DNA of 64,000 nucleotides from an uncultured Lachnospiraceae bacterium (GCA_910584945.1 CAJUDY010000016.1:8420-72419); one strand, 5' to 3'; positions 16,491 through 25,718 are shown, counted from the stretch's first letter. Numbers and translations are program-made. Notes: generated by a model not told the origin, from the sequence alone.

Positions 16491-16624
16491 TTCCCTGATC
16501 ATACGACATAGAAGCCTTGTCCATTCCTCCTCGTTTTTATCTTACTACACGCCTCCTGTTTCTGGCAAGACCATGCAAAAAAGTCCTGCCGCATCACTTC
16601 GTGCAGCAGGACCTTTTCATTTCT

Positions 16625-17475
16625 CTATCTCATATGTTTCGCAAAGAACTCCACCATCTTGTCAAAGGGAATCGCGTCTTTTCCACCGCCGTCATACAGA
16701 TCGGTATGGACCGCCTCCGGAATGATCAGAAGCTCCTTGTTGTCCGTATAAGGGTTCTCCTTCACCATGGCGGCGTAGGCGTCGCGGCTGAAATAACAGG
16801 AATGCGCCTTTTCCCCGTGCATGATCAGGACCGCGCTGCGGATCTCATTGCTGTAGCGGAGAATCGGCTGGTTCATAAAAGACATGCATCCGATCACATT
16901 CCAGCCGCCGTTGGAGTTCAGAGAACGCTTATGGTAGCCCCGATCTGTCTTATAATAATCATGATAATCTTTCACGAAGAATGGGGCGTCCTTTGGAAGC
17001 GGGTCCACGACTCCGCCGCTCAGGGCATAGCTGCCGTTCTGATAATCCGTGATCCGCTGCGCGTTCATGGCTGCTTTCTTCTCATATCTTGAGTCAGCGG
17101 AATCCTCGGAGTCAAAATATCCGTTGGCGTTGACGCGGGTCATATCATACATGGTGGAGGCAACCGTCGCCTTCACGCGGGTATCCAGCGCCGCCGTATT
17201 CAGAGCCAGGCCGCCCCAGCCGCAGATACCGATAACGCCGATCTTCTTCGGATCAACCTGCTCCTGCACGGACAGAAAGTCCACCGCCGCCTGAAAATCC
17301 TCGGTGTTGATATCCGGAGACGCCATATACCGGGGCTCGCCTCCGCTCTCCCCCGTATAGGAAGGGTCAAACGCCATGGTCAGAAATCCCCGCTCCGCCA
17401 TCGTCTGCGCATACAGCCCCGCCGCCTGCTCCTTCACCGCTCCGAAAGGCCCGCATACCGCGATTGCCGCCAGTC
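16625..17475 (-). pseudogene. Alpha/beta hydrolase lacking its N-terminus
   Basis: The frame encodes about 280 residues of a dienelactone-hydrolase-like alpha/beta hydrolase: AVCGPFGAVKEQAAGLYAQT, FDPSYTGESGGEP, the region where the nucleophile elbow is expected (GVIGICGWGGLALN, with Cys in place of Ser), and the catalytic His near IPEAVHTDLYD. The family normally starts about 45-70 residues earlier. Homology ends at about 17475, exactly where LysR-like sequence begins on the other strand. A GTG at 17435-17437 could start a shortened product, but the first strand of the fold would be missing, so I treat it as broken. Confidence 0.65.
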
Positions 17476-17646
17476 TGCCGGCACCTCATCGACATCAGTC
17501 CGGACAGCGGGCTTACCTTTCGCCCCCTCACCCCGGAGCTTAAGACAGGCATCTATCTGATCTGGAAAAAATATCAGGTCTTTACCCCGATCGCCGAACG
17601 GCTGCTGAAATACTTGAAAGAACGGTTCACACATGGTATACTCTAA
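17476..17646 (+). pseudogene. C-terminal fragment of a LysR-family regulator
   Basis: The frame HLIDISPDSGLTFRPL ... TGIYLIWKKYQVFTPIAERL ... YLKERF is the last 50 or so residues of a LysR substrate-binding domain. The helix-turn-helix and most of the sensor are gone. It abuts the 5'-truncated hydrolase head to head, so a single deletion seems to have removed the promoter region and 5' ends of a divergent regulator/enzyme pair. Confidence 0.65.
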
Positions 17647-17654
17647 TTTATATA

Positions 17655-17685
17655 AGCCATGATCCACATGGCTCTCAATTTTTTC
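17655..17685 (+). terminator. Terminator after the LysR fragment
   Basis: AGCCATG (17655-17661) pairs with CATGGCT (17667-17673) and is followed by CTCAATTTTTT. Confidence 0.65.
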
Positions 17686-17708
17686 ATAAAACAGGGAGAA
17701 CATCAAGT

Positions 17709-18566
17709 ATGAAACAGAAACTGAGCATTATTCTTTCTATGGTTCTGTGCTTCTGCATGCTCTTGGGAAGCACGTCCTACGTTCGGGCAGCGCAGACTTC
17801 TCTTACCAGCCTGACCTTTGATGCGGATTATTATTACAATACGTATCCAGATCTGCAGACGGCTATTGGTAACGATTACAGCCGCCTGTACAGCCATTAT
17901 GTGAATTCCGGTCTGGCCGAGGGACGGTCTGGAAGCGCGGAATTCAACTGCCTGGTCTACCGGAATAATTACCCGGATTTGGCGGCCTCCTTCGGAAACG
18001 ATTATCTGGCCTACTGTGTTCACTATGAGAATTACGGAAAAGCCGAGGGCCGCGTCGCGGCAGGGGACGGTATGACGCTCCCGGCTGCGGTTACGGATGA
18101 AATGCCGGTCGACGCGCCTGCAGACGCGCCCATCGGCACCTACAGCACCGCCTACAGCCCGAATATCCCCCGTGCGGTCAACGTCGCTCTGGCGGCGTCC
18201 AGGATCAACGGAGTGGTCGTTGCGCCCGGAGAAAGCTTTTCTTATACGCGCACCATTCTGCCGAGAACAACTGCCAACGGTTATGTAGAAGCGCCCGTAA
18301 TCGTGAATAAAAAGTATGTCCCCGGGATCGGCGGAGGGATCTGCCAGGTGTCTTCTACCCTCTACGCGGCCATGCTGGCCGCCGGACTGCCTGCCACCGA
18401 ACGTCATCCCCATTCCCTGAAAGTGGGCTATATTCCGGAGGGAATGGACGCCACCGTCTCCGGCACCACGATAGATCTTCGATTCACCAATATTTTCGAG
18501 GAACCCATTCAGATTCAGGCTGTCGCGGATCAGGGTACGCTGACGGTGTCGATTTATAAGCAGTAA
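17709..18566 (+). CDS. Secreted VanW-family protein with two N-terminal repeats
   Basis: 285 residues with a signal peptide (MKQKLSIILSMVLCFCMLLG, cleavage near VRAAQ). Two tandem units of about 45 residues follow, each with a conserved Tyr-Pro-Asp-Leu core and ending G(L/K)AEGR (YYNTYPDLQTAIGNDY and YRNNYPDLAASFGNDY). The C-terminal half is a VanW domain: APGESFSYTRTILPRTTANG and VPGIGGGICQVSSTLY. VanW occurs in vancomycin-resistance clusters and in many cell-surface proteins of Clostridia; its biochemical role is not established. The repeats are likely cell-wall or protein-binding modules. The gene stands alone between two terminators. Confidence 0.85.
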   Translation: MKQKLSIILSMVLCFCMLLGSTSYVRAAQTSLTSLTFDADYYYNTYPDLQTAIGNDYSRLYSHYVNSGLAEGRSGSAEFNCLVYRNNYPDLAASFGNDYLAYCVHYENYGKAEGRVAAGDGMTLPAAVTDEMPVDAPADAPIGTYSTAYSPNIPRAVNVALAASRINGVVVAPGESFSYTRTILPRTTANGYVEAPVIVNKKYVPGIGGGICQVSSTLYAAMLAAGLPATERHPHSLKVGYIPEGMDATVSGTTIDLRFTNIFEEPIQIQAVADQGTLTVSIYKQ

Positions 18567-18583
18567 AATATAGGTTCTGACTT

Positions 18584-18611
18584 ACAGAGGCTGCCATATG
18601 GCAGCCTCTGT
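18584..18611 (+). terminator. Perfect palindromic terminator after the VanW gene
   Basis: A 28-bp perfect palindrome centred on CATATG with arms ACAGAGGCTGC/GCAGCCTCTGT. It lies 17 bp after the stop. It lacks a long T tract, so it may work in both directions with the minus-strand remnant that ends at 18611. Confidence 0.6.
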
Positions 18612-18940
18612 TACATCCTGGGAAAGGCAATGATAAATATACTTTTACAAAGCTTTAATACTTCTTCCTGAGAGACGCCCGCAAGTTTCTCCTGAACCAA
18701 CTTCACGAATACAATATAAAAGCTTTCCAACAGCGCTACCCTTGATGACTGTGTGGTATTCACTTCAAACAAATCAAAAAAGCGGATCAGGCTGTTTTTG
18801 TATTCTCCGATCTGCTTTGAACCAAATCCCATCGCTGTTTCAGAAAACTGGTCCAGTAATCTGCCGTAAGAACCATGATATTCTTCTATAAGAAGAACAA
18901 TTTTCCGCCCTCTACAAGAGTCCGAAATCCTACGTCTGTT
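18611..18940 (-). pseudogene. Unrecognised fragment, possibly the C-terminal end of a TetR-like regulator
   Basis: The frame is open from 18940 and reads VLLIEEYHGSYGRLLDQFSE, then GFGSKQIGEYKNSLIRFFDL, and ends ... LCKSIFIIAFPRM. It is helical and resembles the ligand-binding half of TetR-type regulators, but no DNA-binding half is present and there is no ribosome-binding site at the first ATG (18832). I treat it as a likely 5'-truncated gene; the family assignment is weak. Confidence 0.4.
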
Positions 18941-18998
18941 TTATATTATTGAATACTTATCCCTTTTTAAGCATCTATCCATCTATATTCGACCAAAA

Positions 18999-20183
18999 TC
19001 ATACCCTCCTCTGCCCCGGAACCGCCCCACCCAGATACTGCACCGCGATCCGGTCCTCAGGGGCCGGATCAAAGAGATATAAGACGATCACAAAGAGGTA
19101 TTCCAGCGGCTTCATCAGAAGATAGACCAGATCCGCCGTCCAGCGGCTCCTGATCTGTCTGGCAAGGGGATAGCCATAAGTGTCATAAAAATGCCGAAGC
19201 CTCCGGTGCGCACCCGGCAGCCGCTCTGCCAGAAGGTCTTCGAATGCATTGGCCACCAGAAGCTGCCGGTTTACCACAATGCTGTGCCCGTGCCGTACGC
19301 CCATTCGAAGAGGCTTTACTAGCTTTGGATGACCGCCTGCCGCTACGGTACACAGATAATGTTCGTCATAGAGTACATTGGGCGGGGCCTTCTGAAGTGA
19401 CAGCGTCCAGTCGCTGGTCTGCGTCCATGCCTCGATCAGGCTGTTCGGTTTCTGTCCGAACAGGATCAGAACCGCAATCAGAAGTCCCAGGAGTGGCCAC
19501 ATCAGGAGAAACACCAGCCAGGAGAGACGGCGTCCCCGTTCCTGCTGTATCCATACCTGGCGCACCGTCTTTGCGAACACCAGAAGCAGATTAAGTGGAT
19601 AAACCGCCAGCAGGAAATCATGCCCCAACAGCTGGATGACAAACAGGCCGCAGAGTCCGACTCCCAGATACATGGCCGCCATGGCAAGCGCGCAGCACAG
19701 CGGCGGCAGTTTCTTCAGCGGAATAAAACGCAGAACCAGATAACCCAGAAGCGCGATCGCCCCAATGGTAAGAATGGTAGGAAACGTCCATGTGGCGACG
19801 GGCGTGTGGATCTCGCGGTTGACCAGCGTCTCCGTCCAGTCCGCCATTCGGATATCCGCTATCATCAGATAGCAGATCACACAGACAACTCCCCACAGAA
19901 TCGTGACCGCATCCGTGATCTTCGCGGTCCTAAGGGCCTCCTCCTGGTAGCGAAGGCGGCAGAGCTGCCAGCAGTTCCAGAAGGTTAGCGCCGCCGGATA
20001 GAATAAAAATCCTCCGAATATACACCCGACAAAAAGCAGAGACGGCAGTTCGACGATTGCCTCAATGCCCTGCAGGGTGAGCGACAACCTGGAACACGCA
20101 ATCATAATGCCCGCCAGCAACGCCCCTGCCGCCACACACAGATTCGGGGATTTTTTGTAACGACTCTGGATCTTCTTAAACAT
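18999..20183 (-). CDS. Polytopic membrane protein, DUF6688-like
   Basis: 394-residue protein with about seven to eight hydrophobic segments in the first 240 residues and one more near the end (YLFVIVLYLFDP). Between them is a cytoplasmic or extracellular domain with the conserved-looking stretch HPKLVKPLRMGVRHGHSIVV and NRQLLVANAFEDLL. This matches my recollection of a Lachnospiraceae family annotated as DUF6688; no function is known to me. It is a single gene, with the HpcH/HpaI remnant just upstream. Confidence 0.6.
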   Translation of the reverse strand: MFKKIQSRYKKSPNLCVAAGALLAGIMIACSRLSLTLQGIEAIVELPSLLFVGCIFGGFLFYPAALTFWNCWQLCRLRYQEEALRTAKITDAVTILWGVVCVICYLMIADIRMADWTETLVNREIHTPVATWTFPTILTIGAIALLGYLVLRFIPLKKLPPLCCALAMAAMYLGVGLCGLFVIQLLGHDFLLAVYPLNLLLVFAKTVRQVWIQQERGRRLSWLVFLLMWPLLGLLIAVLILFGQKPNSLIEAWTQTSDWTLSLQKAPPNVLYDEHYLCTVAAGGHPKLVKPLRMGVRHGHSIVVNRQLLVANAFEDLLAERLPGAHRRLRHFYDTYGYPLARQIRSRWTADLVYLLMKPLEYLFVIVLYLFDPAPEDRIAVQYLGGAVPGQRRV

Positions 20184-20192
20184 GACTGCCTC

Positions 20193-20429
20193 CTATCTCC
20201 CTTTTTTCAGCATTCGTATTTTCTTCTTATTATACCCTTCCGGCGGATAATTACAAGATTTCACCGCTTTTTCTGCATCTTCAGCCGAGCTGATCATCGG
20301 AAAGATCACTCCGTCAACGCCCATCTCCAAAACCAGCTTGACAAGCACCGGATCATTCCACGCAACCCGAACAACTGCCGCTGCCCTCCCTGCCTGCGCA
20401 GCCATCACCTGCAGACTGGTATTGCATTT
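20193..20429 (-). pseudogene. Fragment of a HpcH/HpaI-type aldolase
   Basis: AAQAGRAAAVVRVAWNDPVL ... EMGVDGVIFPMISSAEDAEK ... NYPPEG is the central part of 2-keto-3-deoxy-sugar acid/HpcH-type class II aldolases. The N-terminal strand and metal site before it, and about 130 residues after YPPEG, are missing. It is a dead fragment of about 75 codons. Confidence 0.7.
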
Positions 20430-20456
20430 TCATTCAATATGAGCAATTTTATAGCG

Positions 20457-20500
20457 CAAAAGACTGCAGGGATATCAAAGTACTCTCCTGCAGTCTTTTG
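20457..20500 (-). terminator. Terminator of the MMPL/lipoprotein operon
   Basis: A perfect 14-bp stem, CAAAAGACTGCAGG (20457-20470) with CCTGCAGTCTTTTG (20487-20500), 8 bp past the lipoprotein stop. The A/T-rich stem base supplies T residues on either strand. Confidence 0.8.
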
Positions 20501-20508
20501 TCACATAT

Positions 20509-23418
20509 TTATTTTTCTTCCTCCAGCTCGATCCCTTCTGTCTCGATGATGAACTTCACGCTTCCTTCTATCCCGTCGCTCTTACCGGAGAAGCTCTGAT
20601 AGCTTCCGGAGAGATCCGAGATCGCGTCCACACGGTCCACCAGATTCTGGAGATCTTCATTCACCGTATCATACAGCTTCTGGATTCCGTCGTCATTGTA
20701 CTCGTGAACGCCGTCCAGAAGTTCTTCGGTGCCGTCTTTCAACTCGTCTACGCCGTCCACCAGATCGACCACGCCGTCTTTGAGTTCTTCGGTGCCGTCT
20801 TTGAGTTCCTGGGTGCCGTCTTTGAGCTCCTCGGTACCGTCCTTTAACTCTTCCGTTCCTTTATACAGTTTTCTGGAACCTTTTCTGAGATCAATGCCGC
20901 CCTGGTAGAGCTTGGAGGTACCGACTTTTAGCGCATCGGCGCCGGTCTTCAGACTGCCGACCCCCTGCTGCAGCTCTGCAGCACCGCCGGTCAGCGTCCC
21001 CATCTGGCTGTTGATCTGAGCGACTCCGTCATAGATCTGTCCGACCGAAGTCTCCAGCGCCGCCATACCTTCTGTCAGCTGTGCCAGCTGCCCGGCATCC
21101 ACGCCGCTGTTCAGCTGAGCCGCTACTTCTCTAAGAGCCGTGTCCGCTCCCTGGAGCGCCGCATAGGTGTTCATGGCCTCCAGCAGCTGCTCCTGCAGTG
21201 TATTGATTCTCTCCTGTTCTGCCACCAAGTCTGTCTGCAGGCTTGTGACCCGGCTGTACCCTTCCATGATCTCTTCGTATCTTTCCACAGACGCGGGATC
21301 GGAAGTTCCGGCTCCCTGTCCCTGATCCGCCGTCAAAGCCATGGCCATGGAAGTCATCCCGTCTGATTGGCTTAAACCTTCCAGATATGCTTTACCAAAT
21401 TCGGACAGTTCCTGCTCCTCCGATTCCTCCTGCGGCTCCGGCTCCTCCTCCGCCGCTTTTTCCGGTGCGGACACATCTTCTTTTGCCGCTTCGGGCGCAG
21501 AAGTACTTTCTTCCGTTGGAGTATCCGGCACGGCAGCCGGTTCCTTTGAGCCTTTTGATGCCGCAGGCGTCTCTTCCGCGCTTACCGCCGAATCCGCTGA
21601 TTCTTTCCGGCCCTCCGTCGGCACGGAGGAACCCTTTGCATCTCCCGATGCGGCGCCTGCTTCCCCGGAGCCTTCCGATGCCGCAGGCGGTTCCTTTTGT
21701 CCTTCCGTCGCCGCGTCTGATGCTGCCCGGTCTTCCGGTACCACAGACGGCTCCGGCTGCCCCTCGGCCGCCGCGTCTGAAGTTTCCGGACCTTTCGGTG
21801 CGTCATCGGGCCCGGGTGCTTCCGCTTTCTGTGCATCCGCCGGGTTTCCTTCCGCCGGGACCGGCGCTGTCTCTGTCTCCGACTTCTCTCCCGCGCTTTC
21901 TTCCGCCAGGGCAAATCCCATCTGTTCCGCCGCTGCGTTCAATTCATCCCGTGTCGCTTCTGCTTCCCCTCGCGCGATTCCCAGCTGCGCCTTCAGTGCA
22001 GCTACCTGCCTACCGGCCGCCTGCATGTTTTTCTGGTTCTCCGCGATCTTCTGCTCCAGCATACTTCCCATACCGCCGACTCCGGCTGCCAGCTGGTCGA
22101 CGCCGTTTTTCAAAAGTCCCACGCTGGTCTTGATATAGGGATGCTCTGCATCGCCGCTCTTTCCGTCCGGTCCCAACATCATGGGAGTCTGAAGCGCATT
22201 CAAACCTCCCGCCAGCTGATTCACACCGCCGGTGAGATTCGGCATATTTTCATTCAGACGCCCGGCTCCGGTCTGCAAAGTTCCCATCCCCTGATCCAGT
22301 TCCTTCGCGCCTTCTCGAATGGTTCTCGCCCCGTCAGCCAGATCTCCGGCTCCGTCCAGCAGATCCTGAGCGCCTCCGTCCAACTCCCATGCCCCGTCCA
22401 GAAGCTCCTGCGCCCCGTCGTCCAGCTCCACGGCTCCGTCCCACAGATCCGGCATGTTGTCCTTCAGCTCCTGGACGCCGTCGTCCAGTTCCACACAGCC
22501 GTCGATCAACTCGTAGGTGGCGTCATTGAGTTCTTCGATATCATCCTTCAGATCATCGAATCCATCCATGTCATCCGTATTCAGCTCGCTGAACACATCC
22601 GGCATGAGGATCGTGGCGGTCATGCCCAGTTCAAAATCGGTCACGTCTGCCGTCACCTCCACATACTCCGGAATATCCATATCTTCAAAACCTTCCAGGT
22701 TCAGAAGATCCAGACTGTCATACAGCCCCGGCATGGCTACGCCTGCCACGATTGTATTCTTTCCGTCTGAGAGAATCCTACCATTCTCCACTTCCACATT
22801 CACGAACTTGTCAGAATCAAGGACCAGTGTGCTGGCCGCCACGAAGGGCACGCACAGCTGCGCCGTTTCTCCGCCGATCTTTGCCTGCTGCGCCGTAAGA
22901 TTTTCATAGTCGAAACGGATCTTCACCTTCCCGCTCTTTCCGGCCAGCTCCTGGGGCTCTATCTTCTGCTCATCCAGATAATAACTCACCTTTACATCCA
23001 CAGGCAGCGTCTGGGAGGTCTCTCCTTGATAATAGATATCATTCCCCTCTGCCGCCCAGACATAGGTGTCCCCGTCCCGGGTGAAGGTCTCATCCCCCTT
23101 TACGTTAACCACATCGGTCAGATTCGAGACGTCGGTCAGTTCGTCTGCGCCTTCGCCGTTCTTCAGCCAGCTGCTGACGGTGATATTCTTTACATTTCCG
23201 CTGGCGTCCGCGTTTACATATACGGTCTCCTCCTTCTCCGCACTGCCCCCGGACGACCGATCCACAGCCCGCCCCGCAATCTCCGCCGCCTCAGATGCCT
23301 CTTCTATATTTTCCGTTGCTGTTTCTTCCGCAGCCGTCTCTTTCTGTTCCCCGCAGCCGCAGACAGAGACAGCCAGTATAGCCGTCAGTCCCAGACTCAT
23401 GAATCTTTTCTTTTTCAT
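20509..23418 (-). CDS. Very long heptad-repeat lipoprotein coupled to an MMPL exporter (YhgE-like)
   Basis: 969 residues. A lipoprotein signal leads to VCGCGEQ (lipobox), so the mature protein is anchored outside the membrane. After a beta-rich domain (residues 60-260) come tandem heptads of the type ELxDGxxELxDGxxEL (around 300-400 and again 850-930), the pattern found in YhgE/Pip-like and MMPL-associated proteins, which predicts long coiled coils. Residues about 520-700 are a low-complexity Ala/Pro/Glu/Ser spacer made of degenerate units with EGQKEPPAASEGS-like steps. The start ATG overlaps the exporter's TGA (ATGA), so translation is coupled. It likely acts as the extracellular adaptor of the MMPL pump. 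No C-terminal membrane helix is seen. Confidence 0.8.
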   Translation of the reverse strand: MKKKRFMSLGLTAILAVSVCGCGEQKETAAEETATENIEEASEAAEIAGRAVDRSSGGSAEKEETVYVNADASGNVKNITVSSWLKNGEGADELTDVSNLTDVVNVKGDETFTRDGDTYVWAAEGNDIYYQGETSQTLPVDVKVSYYLDEQKIEPQELAGKSGKVKIRFDYENLTAQQAKIGGETAQLCVPFVAASTLVLDSDKFVNVEVENGRILSDGKNTIVAGVAMPGLYDSLDLLNLEGFEDMDIPEYVEVTADVTDFELGMTATILMPDVFSELNTDDMDGFDDLKDDIEELNDATYELIDGCVELDDGVQELKDNMPDLWDGAVELDDGAQELLDGAWELDGGAQDLLDGAGDLADGARTIREGAKELDQGMGTLQTGAGRLNENMPNLTGGVNQLAGGLNALQTPMMLGPDGKSGDAEHPYIKTSVGLLKNGVDQLAAGVGGMGSMLEQKIAENQKNMQAAGRQVAALKAQLGIARGEAEATRDELNAAAEQMGFALAEESAGEKSETETAPVPAEGNPADAQKAEAPGPDDAPKGPETSDAAAEGQPEPSVVPEDRAASDAATEGQKEPPAASEGSGEAGAASGDAKGSSVPTEGRKESADSAVSAEETPAASKGSKEPAAVPDTPTEESTSAPEAAKEDVSAPEKAAEEEPEPQEESEEQELSEFGKAYLEGLSQSDGMTSMAMALTADQGQGAGTSDPASVERYEEIMEGYSRVTSLQTDLVAEQERINTLQEQLLEAMNTYAALQGADTALREVAAQLNSGVDAGQLAQLTEGMAALETSVGQIYDGVAQINSQMGTLTGGAAELQQGVGSLKTGADALKVGTSKLYQGGIDLRKGSRKLYKGTEELKDGTEELKDGTQELKDGTEELKDGVVDLVDGVDELKDGTEELLDGVHEYNDDGIQKLYDTVNEDLQNLVDRVDAISDLSGSYQSFSGKSDGIEGSVKFIIETEGIELEEEK

Positions 23419-25517
23419 TTTACTACGCCTCCCGTCTCATTATTTTGCTGTTTCAGACATTTTCTCATTCCCATGGTGGTATAACAGATCAAACGGTCAA
23501 ACACCAGGAAGAACGAGGGCAATAAGAAAAGTACGATAACCATACTGATCAAAGCGCCTCTTGCCAGCAAAATCACAATGGATTTGATCATATCAATATT
23601 CGAATACAAGGCCACGCCGATGGTCGACGCAAACAGGCTGAACGCACTGGTGATGATCGAATGAAAGGACGTCTTGTGAGCGATCTCCACGGCCTCCTTT
23701 TTGCTCTTTCCGCTCAGCCGTTCATCCTTATAGCGGTTTGTCATCAGGATTGCGTAATCCACCGTCGCGCCCAGCTGAATGGTTCCCACCACGATAGGGG
23801 CCACAAAGGCCTGGCTGATCCCCCGGTAATAGGAGCATGCCATATTGACAAAAATCGAAAATTCGATGGTAGTCACCAAAATAAAAGGAAGGCTGATGGA
23901 CTTAAACACAATCATTACGATCAAGAAGATCGCCAGGATGGACAAGGTATTGACCGTCATCAGGTCGACGCTGGTCACATCCTCCAGGTCCTTCATCAGC
24001 GGCGCCTCTCCGATGACCATGGCCGTGTCGTCATACTTTTTCACGATCTCATTGATCCGGGCGATCTGGGCGTTGCACGGAGCCGTGGCCGAGCTGTACT
24101 GGGAGCAGATGAAGACCATTTCATAATTGTCTGATTTCAGCGAAGAAGTCAGATCTGCCGGAATCATGGACTCCGGAATCCCCCCTCCCAGCACCGACTG
24201 GATACCCAGCGCCCAGTCCACGCCGTCCACCTTTTCGATCTCCTGAATCATATTGGCCTTGTCTTTGGCACTGTTTCCGCTGTTCATCAGAAGAATATGT
24301 ACATTGCTCATATCAAAGGTATTCTTCAACTTGTCATTGGCAATGGCGCTGTCCAGATCGTCGGGAAGTCCTGTATCAATATTATAATACAGTTCCACCT
24401 CATTGTTGCCGTGATAGGCCGGAACAAATGCGATCAAAAAGAGCAGAATCCATACCCAGTGAAATTTCCGGATAAAATCCGAAAGCTTCCCCATATCCGG
24501 GAAGAAGGACCGATGCTTCAATTTCATGATCGGCTTTTCAAAGAGGAGCACCATGGCCGGAAGCACCGTCACACAGCACAGTACCCCGATGATTACGCCC
24601 TTGATCATGACAACGCCCAGGTTCTCTCCCAGGGCAAAAGTCATAAAGATCAGCGCCGCAAAACCTGCGATAGTGGTGAGAGAACTTCCCAGGACCGAGA
24701 CAAACGTCTCGCTGATGGCCTCCGCCATGGCGTCCTCCCGGTGCTCATAGCGCGGTTTGCATTCCTCGTAGCTATGCAGAAGGAAGATGGAGTAGTCCGT
24801 CGTAACTCCCAGCTGCAGGACCGCCACCAGGGCCTGGGTAATATAGGAGACATCCCCAAGGAACAGGTTGCTACCCATATTGTAGGCGACCGCCAGGCCG
24901 ATACTGGTCAGAAAGAGGAAGGGCACCGCGAAGGAATCCGTGGTCAGAATCAGTACCAGCAGCGACAGAAGACTTGCCACCATCACGTAGCCGGGAATTT
25001 CCTTCATGGCCAGGTTCTTGATATCCGTGACGATTCCGCTCATGCCGCTGATGAAGCACTGCTGCCCCACCTCGGCGCGCATCTCCTCGATGGCCTCCAT
25101 GGTGGTTTCCGCCGACGTCGTCTGATCGAACAGCGCGATCATCATGGTGGAATCTCCCTGAAAGAGCGCGTCCGCCACCGCGCCCGGAATCATGCTCACC
25201 GGAACGTCGATCCCCACAAAATCGTCGTACCACAGCACCTTTTCCACATGGTCGATGGCCTCGATCTTTTCTTCCAGAAGCACCACGTCCTTTTTCTGCA
25301 TGCCGTCTACCACCACCATGGAAAAAGCGCCCATGCCGAATTCGTCTACCATGATATCCTGCCCCGCCACAGTTTCCAGAGAATCCGGCAGATAGCTTAG
25401 AATATCATAATTCACTTTTGTAGAAACAAACCCAATGGCAGATGGGATCAAAAGCAAGAATGCAAGCAGCACGATGGAGATCTTGCGTTTTGCGATAAAC
25501 TTTCCTATCTGTTTCAT
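23415..25517 (-). CDS. MMPL/RND-family transporter
   Basis: 700-residue membrane protein with two MMPL halves: one transmembrane helix near the N-terminus, an extracellular domain, then a block of five or six helices, repeated once. The second half mirrors the first (QLGVTTDYSIFLLHSYEE and QLGATVDYAILMTNRYKDE, the conserved Asp of the proton-relay helix present in both). Such proteins export lipids, antimicrobials or peptides driven by the proton gradient. The first gene of a two-gene operon, overlapping the long lipoprotein by 4 bp. Control appears to be by a TetR-type repressor acting on 25556-25609; no such regulator gene is adjacent. Confidence 0.88.
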   Translation of the reverse strand: MKQIGKFIAKRKISIVLLAFLLLIPSAIGFVSTKVNYDILSYLPDSLETVAGQDIMVDEFGMGAFSMVVVDGMQKKDVVLLEEKIEAIDHVEKVLWYDDFVGIDVPVSMIPGAVADALFQGDSTMMIALFDQTTSAETTMEAIEEMRAEVGQQCFISGMSGIVTDIKNLAMKEIPGYVMVASLLSLLVLILTTDSFAVPFLFLTSIGLAVAYNMGSNLFLGDVSYITQALVAVLQLGVTTDYSIFLLHSYEECKPRYEHREDAMAEAISETFVSVLGSSLTTIAGFAALIFMTFALGENLGVVMIKGVIIGVLCCVTVLPAMVLLFEKPIMKLKHRSFFPDMGKLSDFIRKFHWVWILLFLIAFVPAYHGNNEVELYYNIDTGLPDDLDSAIANDKLKNTFDMSNVHILLMNSGNSAKDKANMIQEIEKVDGVDWALGIQSVLGGGIPESMIPADLTSSLKSDNYEMVFICSQYSSATAPCNAQIARINEIVKKYDDTAMVIGEAPLMKDLEDVTSVDLMTVNTLSILAIFLIVMIVFKSISLPFILVTTIEFSIFVNMACSYYRGISQAFVAPIVVGTIQLGATVDYAILMTNRYKDERLSGKSKKEAVEIAHKTSFHSIITSAFSLFASTIGVALYSNIDMIKSIVILLARGALISMVIVLFLLPSFFLVFDRLICYTTMGMRKCLKQQNNETGGVVK

Positions 25518-25555
25518 ATTCTTTCCCTTTTCTATTTCCTTTCGTTGTCCAAAAG

Positions 25556-25610
25556 TGACTTTTGGTCATTTCTTAATATATGTTATACTACAAAAGTGAC
25601 TAATGGTCAA
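25556..25610 (-). promoter_or_regulatory. Promoter with two repressor operators for the MMPL operon
   Basis: On the minus strand TTGACC (25605-25610) and TATAAC (25582-25587) are 17 bp apart. Two copies of TGAC-N5-GTCA, at 25597-25609 (overlapping the -35) and 25556-25568 (just past the start site), lie 41 bp centre to centre within a shared AAAAGTGACT(T/A)(T/A)TGGTCA sequence. The dyads look like TetR-family sites; two sites four helical turns apart suggest cooperative repression. Confidence 0.7.
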
Positions 25611-25652
25611 TATTTTTATAAATTTTTTATGATTATCTGAAAAAAGGGCAAA

Positions 25653-25701
25653 GAATAAGCCGGGAAACGCAGCCATCCGCTGCATTTTCCGGCCCTTATT
25701 C
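25653..25701 (-). terminator. Terminator of the Ldh2-type dehydrogenase gene
   Basis: GAATAAG (25653-25659) and CTTATTC (25695-25701) close a long hairpin with inner stems (GGGAAA/TTTTCC and GCAG/CTGC); a T-rich run follows on the minus strand. Confidence 0.7.
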
Positions 25702-25718
25702 GACTCTGAAGTCCTCTC

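Noticed and set aside
20700..20900. Tandem repeat that might be a CRISPR-like array or minisatellite
   Set aside because: The repeat period is in-frame and codes for ELKDGTEELKDG heptads; it is a protein repeat, and units are not separated by unique spacers.
21341..22138. Long Ala/Ser/Pro-rich open frames antisense to the lipoprotein
   Set aside because: They come from the low-complexity repeat region of the heptad-repeat lipoprotein, where all frames stay open.
24297..25400. 367-codon frame antisense to the MMPL gene
   Set aside because: His/Gln-rich shadow with no start signals; the MMPL frame has clear conserved motifs.
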